This document shows positions 24,759-35,455 of a DNA stretch of 64,000 nt, piece after piece. This DNA comes from Tethya wilhelma. Lineage: Eukaryota; Porifera; Demospongiae; Tethyida; Tethyidae. The stretch spans positions 15,490,590-15,554,589 of the forward strand of contig CAXIPT010000002.1 in the NCBI GenBank assembly GCA_964030475.1, written 5' to 3'. Both the position numbers and the translations under genes were made by a program. The notes beneath the pieces are model-generated. The model was not told the origin of the DNA and made no database searches. It worked only from the letters and a program-made list of their open reading frames with translations. Each line of letters starts with the position of its first letter. Positions within the stretch are counted from its first letter, which is position 1.

Positions 24759-26042
24759 TCAGGGGTCAAAGTATTTTGTAAGTACTTTTCGGACTCTCTT
24801 ACCCTCTGTTTCATTGCTGTCAGTTAAGTATCTGTTGTGTGATGTATTGGGTTGAAAATGTCGATCATATTCGATAGTGTTCGTAACTCTTTCTTCACTT
24901 ATATGCTCCCGGTTCAGTTCACAGTAATTGTGTAATACGAAGCAAGCATAAATAAGAAAGGGTAGGTCATATAAGTTGATGTCCATTGCTCTCTTCAAAC
25001 AGGCAAATCGGGCCTTCAGTCGTCCAAACGCACACTCAATTACGTTTCGTGCACTGCAGAGCTTATACCCAAAGTACTGCTCTTGGTGTGTAGATCCACC
25101 TGCCGCATATTCTTTCATTAAATATGGCATTAAGGGGTAAGCAGGGTCTCCAATAATGAACACTGGAACAGGACCTTCATCGTCCACTAATTGCCGTTCA
25201 CAGGGAGGGATTGTTCCACTTTTTAACATGTGGTTTAGGTTGGAGTTAGCAAACATGCGTGCATCATGGACACTTCCAGGCCATTTTACAACTACATCCA
25301 TGAAACAATACCTATAATCACAGACAGCCTGTACATTTAAAGAAAATCGACCTTTCCTGTTGATATAGTCTGATGAGTTAACTGATGGTTGTTTGATTTC
25401 TATATGTGTTCCATCCACTGCCCCTAAACATTGTGGAACCGAGAAAGCATTGAAAAACTTTGTTACTTTATCATTCACTGCTTCTCTTGTGAGTGGTAGT
25501 GAAATGTACTTGGGTCCTAGTTGAGCAGTTATTGCTTGAGCTACTCTTCTAACCACCACAGACACAAGGGGTCTTGATACTCCAAATGAATTTGCAGTTT
25601 TCCTTAGTCTACCTTCATCGGACAAGTAGTAGAGTGTCATTGCAACTTGTGTTTCCACAGTCACTGATGGTCGCATATGGGTTTCTTGTTGTTCAATATA
25701 TACACGAAGCTCTTGGCACAACTGATAGAAAGAGGACCTAGACATTCTAAAGTTCTCTCTCCATTCAATCTCAAGTACAGTACCAGACAAAAAATTGTCC
25801 CACCATGCTGAAGTTCTACCAGGCCTCACCCAATACCGTCTCTTTTTCCTTGAAGATTTCTTCCTTGGTCTTACTGGCCCAGAGAGAGATAGTCCAGTGC
25901 TGAGAATCTGTCTTCTTTGTTGGTAATAGCTGTTATACTGATTGGTAAGTATCCATTGTGCTTTTAAAGCCAATACCAGAAGAATGAGCAGAGTAACAAG
26001 CAGAGAGAATAGTTTGCTGTTCATCTTGCATGTGGTTAGCAA
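24759..26042 (-). CDS. PIF/Harbinger (HARBI1-like) DDE transposase, 427 aa
   Basis: Catalyses excision and integration of the element. The helix-turn-helix region ([36 protein letters not shown]) precedes the RNase H-fold core with all three acidic residues visible: [49 protein letters not shown]-like [11 protein letters not shown] closes the domain. Length matches active family members and no stop interrupts it. Odd feature: the first 35 residues include a strongly hydrophobic run ([16 protein letters not shown]), unusual in a nuclear enzyme. The start may lie further in, or the run may be a genuine extension. Convergent with the Myb-like gene. Confidence 0.93.
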   Translation of the reverse strand: MLTTCKMNSKLFSLLVTLLILLVLALKAQWILTNQYNSYYQQRRQILSTGLSLSGPVRPRKKSSRKKRRYWVRPGRTSAWWDNFLSGTVLEIEWRENFRMSRSSFYQLCQELRVYIEQQETHMRPSVTVETQVAMTLYYLSDEGRLRKTANSFGVSRPLVSVVVRRVAQAITAQLGPKYISLPLTREAVNDKVTKFFNAFSVPQCLGAVDGTHIEIKQPSVNSSDYINRKGRFSLNVQAVCDYRYCFMDVVVKWPGSVHDARMFANSNLNHMLKSGTIPPCERQLVDDEGPVPVFIIGDPAYPLMPYLMKEYAAGGSTHQEQYFGYKLCSARNVIECAFGRLKARFACLKRAMDINLYDLPFLIYACFVLHNYCELNREHISEERVTNTIEYDRHFQPNTSHNRYLTDSNETEGKRVRKVLTKYFDP

Positions 26043-26226
26043 CGCGGTTTCTGGGTTTACACAGCAACGAACCGCATGCGTATTTAGAACTTTGCACTTT
26101 GAATTGCGTTTTCATTTTGTCGCGGTTCAAGTTCCGTTTTCGCGTTTTTAGTGTAAACGATAAGCGCATCCGCAATATAAACGTTGCGTTTTCAAACGGA
26201 AACGCTACTGTGTAAACGAGGCCTCA

Positions 26227-26395
26227 GTTAAATGAGAAGAATGTGGAGGCAGACAGTACAAAAGGATCTTGTTTTCCCGGCAAAATGTAGATGTATGAAT
26301 GTCGATGTGTGATGAATGACCGTCAACGAGCAAAATGACTGGGCGGACAGAGACACGCTTCGCAANTGATGAATATATTAACAAAAAAAATCTGT
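26227..26395 (-). pseudogene. pogo-type transposase, 5' fragment with DGHSSH motif
   Basis: Encodes RPVILLVDGHSSHIDIHTST and ILLYCLPPHSSHLT. The DGHSSH Asp is the second catalytic acid of DDE_1 (pogo/Tigger) transposases, and LPPHSSHL directly precedes PLDVSFF in the 3' part at 22.5 kb. One codon contains an N (about 26,366). Upstream of about 26,395 the frame no longer looks like transposase, so the CENP-B-like N-terminus is missing, spliced or truncated. Confidence 0.8.
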
Positions 26396-26459
26396 TCATG
26401 TATGTACTACAAGGTACTTTTAATGGCTCTAGAAGCCCAGATGGCAGAAGCACCACTGA

Positions 26460-27413
26460 ATGAGAAAGAACAACCTTTGTCAGTATTGATCATTTGTGCC
26501 TACACAAAGTGCAGGCAGCTATGGAGCACCACGCCACCTATAACTTCAAGTCTTGACTCTAAATTGAGTTGCTGGATAGAGGGTTAGCTGTCTGACTTGG
26601 ACTCATATCAGGCTTGATACAGTTTAGTTGCCTCCTTGTCACTTCTGTGAAACACCCATAAGTGTGTTGCTAGATTGGAAACAAATGAGAGAGCAAAATA
26701 TGAGCACACTTGATAATCATATGTGCATAATGAATTTGTAAACCATGCAAAAGGTACTGTTAGTTTATACTTTTAGAAAATGGTCGACATCTTGTAAATT
26801 CAAGAGTTGATAAAGAGGCAAAAGTTACCTCCCAGTATGAAGGCTTGAAGGCCAAAATAAGCAGTTTTCAAGGGAGTAAATGTTGGATCGGATCAAGTAC
26901 AATTCACCCCCTCCTAGAACACATAGAAAAAAAGAGAAGCTGACAAAGGTATACCTTACTTTATATTCCAGTCCAAGTACAAGTGGTAAAACAGTCCAGG
27001 CTCTCTGGGAAAACTTCTGCTTGAGAATCGCATTTTTTCAAAGTCAGGGGGTCAGAAGAAAGTTGGTTCACTCCTTGAACTGTATTTCAGGTTCAGTAGG
27101 TGCTGTGAAGCTCAAACAAGAACGAAAAGCTTCAGCAAAGCCTAGCGTTTTCAGCCATGTTTACTGCTGGCATGAATAAAAGCAAAAGTGTTATTGTTGT
27201 CCCAAAATAGCGAAAATATGGCAATTTTCAACATCTCAGGATGACAATAACTTGACAATGTTATGACATTGAGATTTTTTTTCAGGGGGTTACAGGAAAA
27301 AATTAAATTTTCAAAGTCACCCCTTTTGCTTGATAAAGTTGAGCATGTGCAAACAGTGTGTACCAGGCCCTCTCCCTTCTTTTGATGGGAGGGGGCCTGA
27401 GTACGAGGCTAGG
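26460..27413. other. Gene-free stretch with small hairpin repeat
   Basis: No convincing coding sequence. At 27,363-27,402 CCAGGCCCTCTCCC pairs with GGGAGGGGGCCTG, followed by GTACGAGGCTA. This resembles the ends of the hAT-like MITE at 41,983-42,601 and is probably a small relative. Confidence 0.4.
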
Positions 27414-27914
27414 GTGTCACACACTGAGCAAAAACTTGCAGCATAGACCTAAATGTGTCACACTAGAGTCTATAATTAACCATACAGTTCACATAATACA
27501 AATTTAGCACAGAATAACGAGTTTCAACAAATATATACATACCTGTGTCTGTACGTTCCTCAACCATCTTCTCTTTTCAAAATTTCGCTTTAATTTAACG
27601 AATATCTTGACTAATTGTTGTTTATTACTTTGATACTCTTTACCAGTTTGATTAACCTCACAATGGCATAGAGAATTGTCAACAGAACTAAAACACAAGA
27701 CAAAAACAAACATTTAACAAAAAGCACACTCACAAACCTTCAAAACACTGTGATACAAAAACTGACAAGTACAAGTAGAACAATCCATGGATAATGATTA
27801 TAGGATCACTGCATTGATGTCAGTTACTAACAGTTAGCTATAATTATGTTTCAAGGCTTCGGTTATTCACCTAAAACAGATAGTGAGTGCATGTTGTTGA
27901 CACTTTAACAGTAC
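27414..27914. repeat. Dispersed repeat R1, copy 2 (uninterrupted)
   Basis: About 500 bp matching, in the same orientation, the three blocks of copy 1 between 13,788 and 18,127. It serves as the empty-site reference for both insertions there. No gene is seen in it. Confidence 0.8.
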
Positions 27915-27993
27915 ATTTAATAATTACATCTAATAATCTTAAGATAAGGTACTAGAAAATTAAACGCACGCAATAAAATCATACTGATCTGTT

Positions 27994-30900
27994 TTAATTA
28001 GTGATAAACTTACGGAGAATTTCTTCCAACTGTTCAGCAATGTCCACTAATCCAGCATCTACCAGACACTGTATGAGTGAAGCCCAGGTTACTGGTTCAC
28101 ACAGACCATCACCACCATCCAGCCACCTGGTAAACACTCGATGACAGGCATCCCTAGGTTTTAAGAGTGTTTCCATCTCTATACACTCTATAGCAGGCCC
28201 TTCAAAGCCCAGGGAAGTAGCGAGATACTTCCACTCAGCAGCTACAGTGTCAATGACTCTCACTCTCCTTCCACCTCGACATTTTAAGACCTGAAGATCT
28301 TTCAGTGAGGGTCTGTCAGCTATAGATGTAGAGAAAAAAGTAAATGAAACATGCAGATGTGAGTAACCATTAATTAATTAACTGCCAAATTATGCATGAA
28401 GCACGATAATAGTATTGATGCATTATGTTATGTGTTACATAATTTGTCCTTACATTTTTGTAATTTTTGTTGCTGTTCCAACTGAATATCCTCATCAGAT
28501 TCTACAATACAGTTATGGTGCATGCAATGTGTTACTATATAGAAACATACATGCACTTACATGTAAACAACACGAACAGTATACAACTTACCAGACTCTT
28601 TCTCAATTGTTGACTGCCATGGCTCATTTGTCACATGTTCAAAGACACCAGCCAATATCTGCACACAATTTGAATGCAAAATTTTAAAAATGTAGACCAT
28701 AATTTATGCTAGCTATACTACCACAAAATTTACTGATGTTGTAAGTTATAATTAACTCACCAGAGGGTTTCTCCCACAGAACACACTGAACTTGCTTAGG
28801 GCTGATTTGAGATCACCATAACTAGTATGGCCTTGCTCCTTCCAAATCTTTAACACTAGATAACAATGATGGACAGGATCATCACGAATAGAGGAAGAAG
28901 AACTGCGGCGAACAGCATCTTTCAAAGCCTTGTCCTTTACTTGAAAGATAGCTTGTAGTTCCTTAGGATGGTCTTGCATTGCTTTATGAAGTTCAACTAA
29001 GAATTGTGGATCTAATTCTTTCTTGTCATTTGATTCTCTAAACAACTCTTTGAGAATATCAACACTCAGATATGAGAATGCTTCAAAGTAAAGAAGGTCA
29101 CTTGTGCGGATCTTTTGCTGCTCAAAACCTTGCTTTCTTATAATAAATTTCCTTTCTTCTGAAATGGTCAGTGCAATTGATTCCATGTCAAAAAGACAAA
29201 GGTTCTTGGGATTCTTCAATGGGTAGCTATCTAGCTCTGAAGGACTGATGATGGACTCTCTCACTTCAACTGCTCTTGAGTACTTTTCTTTTATCTCCAG
29301 GACTGTTCTTATCAGATCAGAACGAAGTTGAACACTAGCCATCTCTTCTCCTTCTTGGCACCCGACCACCACTGCCACAGCTGTGCTCTGTTCCACAATT
29401 TCTACAATGGCCTCAACTCCATCCATGGTTAGCCAGTGGATGCCAGATTTCCAAACATTGCACTTTCTTTGAATAACTGGACAATTTATGTCTCTTTCAG
29501 CTGAGATTGGAGCAAGGGCAAACCGGAATGCTAGTTGTAAGATGAGTACATGTAGAAATCGTGATGTGAAGAATTGATCTTCTTGAATGCGTTGTACACA
29601 CCATCCTGATTTGTGACCAGCCTGTGCAATAGACTTGCAGCTCTCTTCCGGTCGTTCTTCACTCACCAGAGCCGGGAAGAAATAGTACAATTCAGATTGG
29701 GAGTCACTGATCATGAGCTGACTAGACTTCAAGTGACCTCTACTTATCAACAAGGCTTGAGATTCTCCAATTTCATGGCAGAACTCTAGATGTGTAAGAA
29801 AACTAACTATCATTTGTGGATTATACTTGGGAAAGATCTTCTTGATCTCTGAAAGTGGAACTACACCAGTGCTGCTGGAGATGTCATGGTGCTGCTTGAA
29901 ATTCTCAGGAGCAAATATTGTTCCATTGACTTGAGAAAGAAGTAATTCTTTTTGGAGAATCACCCAGCTCTCATGGATACTTTCATCATTTCTAATATAG
30001 AGGAGCTGGCCATGTTCACTCAGAGTTACAAGGTGTTGGGAGAGTGTGGCATCGTCTGATGGTAAAAGTTTTAGATTCTGCTTTGATGTTTGAAATTTAG
30101 ATATTTCCTTAAATGTGGTTGCAACTTGAAACTGCTGCTTTAACATTCCATTGAGTAAATGAACTTGTAAGTCTATCTCACACTCTTTGTGAAAGTTCTG
30201 AGAATTTGTAGCTATGATGTCAATAATAGAACTCAAACTTGATGATCCTGCTTGAGTGCAGTTGATCACGACCTTCAAGCAACTTGCCAAATAACCATCA
30301 AGCTGACTGTAAGCAACAGAAAGCTTTTCTAAAGGCTGTTTAACCATATCCTCATGGCTGCCAATCACTACAATTTGAGGCATTGTTTTTGATTGTGGCT
30401 GGTTGCACAAATTAAAGATAAAGGAACTCCAGTACTGAAGTGTACGTACAATCTCCTCTGCGTTCTTGCTGATGTCTACAACTAGCAAGAATAAGAGCCC
30501 AGTAGCAGACATAAAATTCTCTAGGTAAGCTGCATGGCTTGAGTAGTACTCATACTGGCCAGCAAAGTCATATAGGATAATATGGCCTAGTTGAGGACTG
30601 TGGACATGTGTGGGAATGATACCTGCTGTCTTAAGCTCTACTCCAGACACCTTTTTGAAGCGACAAGTTACAGAGCCAAGGAAGCTCGTGTCAGTCATCC
30701 TGTTTTCAAGAGCTTTGATCAGGGTACTCTTGCCTGCTGACTGGTTTCCAACCACAAATATCTTGAATGCTGGGTGGAAAGGATGGCTTCTTCTACAAGC
30801 AATAAGACTCTGGATCAGTGTTTGGTCCTTACTATGGTACCTGTTTGATTGATGTAGATGATGCAGCCTATTGTTTGCCAAATTGTCAAGCTTTCCAGCA

Positions 30901-32084
30901 ATGAGTAGAAATGAAACTACATTATAACGCCGCCTGTTAAATGCTTCAAAGAGTGGAGGTTCAATATATTTGCCACAGATGATGAGTGGATCACAATTAC
31001 ATTCATCGACAAGGTACTTGACAACACTTAGACGACCATTGGCACAAGCATAATGAAGAGGAGTCCAGCCAGAAAACTTAGTCCTGCTCTTAGTATCACA
31101 TTTGCAATCATTAATAAGATATCGAGCGATTTCCAGCTTGCCTTCTTCACAAGCAGAGTGTAAAGGAGTCTTCCCAGACCTATCCACTGTTGTAGGATCG
31201 CAGAGACGCTCTCTAACAAGATACCTAACAATCTGCAGATCACCACTTATGCAAGCATACAACAAAGGGGTCTGTCCATAACTATTTTGGGCATCAGGTT
31301 CACAGTTATACTTGGTTATGAGCAATTTAACTACCTCATACCATTTATTTCTACAAGCATAGTGTAAAAGCGTAGTCTGGTTAATCTCAATCTTAATGAT
31401 GGTGTCTGGGTTAAATTGTGAGAGTAAGCGTACAGCTTGTTTCCCAGCAGCACCAGGCTTCGTAAACATTAAGATTAAAACTTCCTCCTTGAAAATGTGT
31501 GGTGACTGAAGCTTCTCAGTGGAGAACAGAAATGAGACTACACTGTCATGTGTACGATAATTGCTACCACTAGCCTGAGAGTGTGCCAATGAGAATGGAG
31601 TGGAACTAAATGCCGCCAGTGAATCACTACATGTCGTTGTGAGAGGATCACACATACATTTATTTACAAGGTATTCAACAACATAGACATGACCAAAGTA
31701 ACAAGCATAATGAAGAGGAGTGTAACCATTCCTGCCCTTACATTCAGGATCACAGTTATATTTAGTAATAAGGTACTGCACCAACCTCAGATCCCCACTT
31801 TCACTAGCCTTGTGCAAAGGGGTTTTGCCATCACTATCTCTTGCATCAGGCTCACATTTATACTTTGTTAATAGCAATTTAACTACCTCATACCATTTAT
31901 TTTCACAAGCATGGTGTAGAAGAGTCCAGTTGGTGTACAAGCGGTTTTGGTCCTTGATCTCCTTGATTCTTGCTGGGTTGGGAAATTGAGAGAGCACATC
32001 AATAGCTTGTTTCTCAGTAGTAGAGAATAATTTGATTAACTTCTTCTCCTTTTCACTTAGGCTTTGGCACAATTGCTGCGACAT
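27994..32084 (-). CDS. Ankyrin-Roc-COR (ROCO) GTPase with two C-terminal Death domains, 1,254 aa
   Basis: Cytoplasmic signalling scaffold and GTPase of the ROCO superfamily (compare MASL1 and DAPK1). Exons: 28,761-32,084, 28,592-28,658, 28,454-28,501, 27,994-28,319, phases consistent. Two ankyrin blocks are paralogous (CENKWYEVVKLLLTKYKCEP at about residue 60; CRNKWYEVVKLLITKYNCEP at about 243). Roc begins at about 440 with P-loop VGNQSAGKSTLIKAL, switch DFAGQYEY (about 509) and VIGSHED in place of NKxD, as is usual for this branch. A COR region follows (FFPALVSEE). The first Death domain is at about 1,040-1,115 (CYLVLKIWKEQGHTSYGDLK). A short Gln/Lys linker exon leads to the second (EWKYLATSLGF, CHRVFTRWLDGGDG). 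No kinase domain is present. Likely adaptor partners are other Death-domain proteins. Confidence 0.92.
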
Positions 32085-32520
32085 TGTTTATACTTTGTAG
32101 CGACCACGCCCACTATAAAAGCTTAGTTAATTCAACGTTCATATGTCATAGCTTGCTGCTATCAGGATCGATCGAGGTTGCAATTGATTGCATCGAGTTC
32201 TTCAAGAGAAGAAAACATACAATTGTCAGTTGTCTGTGTGAGTGTTCGGCTAATGATGCATTGATTGCGAACCATGTCAGGATCTGATGATGAACAGATC
32301 TCATGATCGAATTAAATTCTTTAGTACATAGTCTAATTAATTAAATTTTATTTCCTGTTTGGGCGCACTATATTATGCAACAAGATATTCAGGGGAAAGA
32401 CCTTGCCTGTGTATCCTATCTGAAAGGGTCTGGATAGACTAACCACATGGCAACTACCACCACCACCAGGAACATTTTTCTCATTAATATTATAATGACA
32501 TGCATGTGAATTTGGGAATA

Positions 32521-32858
32521 CAGTAGACTCTCCATTAACAGACACTCCCAACAGCGGACATATACCTTATAGCGGACAGAGTCCTGTGTCCCAACTGCTT
32601 TTCCTATACATTCTGTACTTAGAAAACACCCGAATAACGGCCACCTCTTATTTCCGGACAACGAGCAGTGCAGCTTGTCCCAAATTCAGGTCATTCAACA
32701 AAAAGTAAATTTTTATAGTTCATGATGCTGCCTTTTATTGTAAAATAGTAAATAAACACAAAATAGAGGTGGTACAACAATAACACCCCAATAAAGGACA
32801 TACCCTGAATGGACACAGGGCTGTGTCCCAAAGTGTCCGCAATTCGGAGAGTCTACTG
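32521..32858. mobile_element. pogo/Tigger-type MITE, 338 bp
   Basis: Flanked by TA (32,519-32,520 and 32,859-32,860). Left end CAGTAGACTCTCCATTAACA and right end, inverted, CAGTAGACTCTCCGAATTGC, each followed by GGACA-like words. TA target sites and CAGTAGAC-type ends are typical of pogo/Tigger elements. It has no coding capacity and could be mobilised by a pogo-type transposase. Confidence 0.85.
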
Positions 32859-32969
32859 TAAGTATAAATTTTGTGCACACTGTGACGATTCACAAGGCCT
32901 ATTGTCCAGTGTATAAACAAATGTATCATTTGACTCCCTACTCTTGCTATTGTAAATTCACTTTTTTTC

Positions 32970-34769
32970 TCAATTGCTAGAATGCCAAGAGATGAATTCA
33001 GTCATTTTGACAGGGAGGTATTCTCTGTATTCAATGTTGTACTTAACAATAGCATGTGCACTCAAACACTGAAGAGTGGGAAGTTTGGGTTCAAATAACT
33101 CCATTGTTGCAACAAAATCATTCTTCTTGAAAGGGTTGCAAACACGATGCACAGTCTCCACAGCTGTCTCATTCATGAAATTGACAGCATCAAAGTGAGC
33201 TCCATATTCCAAGAGGGTTCTAACACAGTCTACAGCTGCAGGGACTAGGCGAAGTTTCATTGCTAAATGAAGAGGAAAGTCACCAGTCTCTGGGTGGCGA
33301 TACTGAATAGGACACCCACAATCTAGCAATAATGAAAGAACTTTACCAAGAGGAAGATCTAATTCTGAATATTCAGGAATCCAGTAGTCACATTCTTCAC
33401 CTTCATAAGTTTCCTTAACATTACAGAGAGAATCTCTGATGATGGTAGAGCCGTTGTTTCCGGTTGTTTTGATCAACTCTTGAATAGCCATCTTGATCAG
33501 AGAGTATTCTCTTTCTTGTTCAGAGCTTTCAGTAACATATTCATCAGCTGCTTTGATCCACAGTGCTACTAGTCTGACAATGGAAATGATCAAGAAATCG
33601 TCTTTGTAACAAATCTTCTTCTCTTGTTCCAGAGCTTTCAGACTATATTGAAGGAAAGGCTGGATACTAGGAACATAACCATTCACCAACATTTCAGAAA
33701 TAAATTTAACAACACTGAGCAAGTGAGCACTGAAGGAGTTATGATAGTAATTTAACACTCCTGGACTGACTGCAAAGTCCAGATAGCGATGACACAATTG
33801 AATGCACTTCTCAAAGACACGGTGAGGAAGAAGGGTATGAATACAAATATGGATTCTACGCAATGTAAGGCAAAAGTTTCTTCCTAGAATACGCTCACAG
33901 TAAATGGATGAGACAAAACACATTCTTTTCTCACTCTGTATAGTTGCAGTACACTCACCCATTGTTGCAGGCTCCTGAATGCCATCGTAGATTTCGTCTG
34001 CTGGGTGAAGATCAGAAAACAGGTCAGGATGAGACAAACGAACTTCTACAGCATTTTCAAGGTGATCTCCAGCAAAGGTGTCAATGATTTCACTTGATGT
34101 CATCATACAATAGACATCATAGAGCTCTCTTGGGCCACACTGAAAAGCCTCGATGAGATATTCCATTAGAGCAAGACAAGCACCCTCCACAGCAGCATTT
34201 AGTACAACAGATAGACCTCTGTCATTGAGACTATTCTTAGCACCAGCATCAACAAGAACCTTAGCTACTTCTGGATATCTACATACATGGAGTGGAGTAT
34301 TGCCATCACTTCCAGTGCTGTGGATATTGGCACCATGATCGACTAATACTTGAATCAACTGTTCGTTTTGATAACGCTTGTTTTTTAAAGCCTCAAACAA
34401 TAAAATTTTTGTTTCATCCTCATGAGCGTGTTCAATGCTGGCCCCATTGATAACAAGGTATGTGGCAACTTCATAGCATTCGTTATTAACAGCTTCCCAT
34501 AGTGGACTGACTTGTGGTGAACTACATTTGTGTTCAATATCAGCTCCTCCTTCTGCTAACACCATCACACACTCCAAATATCCAAGACTGGAGGCCAACC
34601 ATAATGCAGTAACCTGCTCATTGGAATCAGCAATATATGGATTCATGTTTGGTGACTCTTGTTCAATATTCACTTGGAAATTGTTCAAAATAAACTTGAG
34701 GGTGTCCGGACGATTGTTCACCACTGCTGTTGCTAATGGAGACTGTTTTTTGGGCACTTCTTTCAACAT
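32970..34769 (-). CDS. Fem-1-like ankyrin protein, copy 2 (diverged, 5' end possibly frameshifted)
   Basis: 599 codons from the first in-frame Met. Shares with copy 1 the layout ankyrins (TALWLASSLGYLECVMVLAE, GNTPLHVC), ERILGRN, GNNGSTIIRDS, late ankyrins (FPLHLAMKL) and the FEM1-type end TLQCLSAHAIVKYNIEYREY. It has more ankyrin repeats (about four extra) than copy 1. The frame continues upstream of 34,769 with sequence homologous to copy 1 (LDDKNSLQFFKEQL), but the ATG homologous to the copy 1 start, at 34,922, is one nucleotide out of frame. Either translation starts at the internal Met, an upstream exon supplies a start, or the gene is damaged. The CACGTG/NRF1-like module lies at 35,085-35,116. 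Confidence 0.8.
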   Translation of the reverse strand: MLKEVPKKQSPLATAVVNNRPDTLKFILNNFQVNIEQESPNMNPYIADSNEQVTALWLASSLGYLECVMVLAEGGADIEHKCSSPQVSPLWEAVNNECYEVATYLVINGASIEHAHEDETKILLFEALKNKRYQNEQLIQVLVDHGANIHSTGSDGNTPLHVCRYPEVAKVLVDAGAKNSLNDRGLSVVLNAAVEGACLALMEYLIEAFQCGPRELYDVYCMMTSSEIIDTFAGDHLENAVEVRLSHPDLFSDLHPADEIYDGIQEPATMGECTATIQSEKRMCFVSSIYCERILGRNFCLTLRRIHICIHTLLPHRVFEKCIQLCHRYLDFAVSPGVLNYYHNSFSAHLLSVVKFISEMLVNGYVPSIQPFLQYSLKALEQEKKICYKDDFLIISIVRLVALWIKAADEYVTESSEQEREYSLIKMAIQELIKTTGNNGSTIIRDSLCNVKETYEGEECDYWIPEYSELDLPLGKVLSLLLDCGCPIQYRHPETGDFPLHLAMKLRLVPAAVDCVRTLLEYGAHFDAVNFMNETAVETVHRVCNPFKKNDFVATMELFEPKLPTLQCLSAHAIVKYNIEYREYLPVKMTEFISWHSSN

Positions 34770-35084
34770 TAGTTGCTCCTTGAAGAACTGCAGGGAATTT
34801 TTATCATCCAGCAGATGTTTGAACTCACTAAGTTCAGTGAAAAGAGTGAGTTCTGAGAGAGAGCTCCTTTTAGGAGAGGCCTGGGAAAAACAAGGTTTCT
34901 TTGAAGAACTCCTTGAGACATGGGTGGCTGTATATTACTTGATTAGCTGGCTAACTTAGGCTTATTGAAAATTCAAAGTAACTAGACTAGTCGCACATAG
35001 ACTAGTAATCTTGTTTCCACATTTTCCACATTGACTTGAGCTCTTGGCCATCCACTCGTTTTTGCAATTTGGTTATGGGGAGAT

Positions 35085-35116
35085 CACGTGACTATATGGA
35101 CGCTCGAGCATGCGCA
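35085..35116. promoter_or_regulatory. E-box plus NRF1-like module, second copy
   Basis: CACGTG at 35,085-35,090 within ATCACGTGACTATATG, then GCATGCGCA at 35,108-35,116. It matches the module 5' of CPSF6 (8,014-8,040) almost exactly, with 7 extra bases between the two boxes. It lies about 160 bp upstream of the conserved ATG position of Fem-1-like copy 2. Confidence 0.5.
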
Positions 35117-35455
35117 TTTATGCATTTATGCATTTATGACATTGTTTAGTTTCCTCACAAGAGTTAACCCTAATTGCAAAGTATTCAATGATAATACTTT
35201 GTTGCTGCATACTGAGTTATTTACTGACAATAGTTAAAGATCTATAGATTCGCATTCTGAAATTTAAAATAACAGACAATAGCATCATCAGTCAACTGTA
35301 CATGCATATGTCATGTACTGACCAGGGAAAAAGAAATGTAAGGGTATAGCTTAATCACGGAACAAGCAGAGTTAAGTTAAGTAACTGTAGTTGTATGGGA
35401 AATCACAATGGTGAAGACTGACCAAATGAAAATGAATAATAGGTATATCGTTGAT

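Larger units (their letters stand above)
22506..26223. mobile_element. PIF/Harbinger DNA transposon, apparently complete, 3,718 bp
   Basis: Terminal inverted repeats GGCCTTGTTTACACAG (left) and GGCCTCGTTTACACAG (right, opposite strand) are flanked by TGA (22,503-22,505) and TCA (26,224-26,226), a 3-bp TNA-type duplication with one mismatch. Inside are the two proteins expected of the superfamily, a Myb/SANT-like protein (+) and a DDE transposase (-), tail to tail and 122 bp apart. Removing the element restores the pogo-like frame (HSSHLT before, PLDVSFF after), which proves insertion into that gene. Confidence 0.92.
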
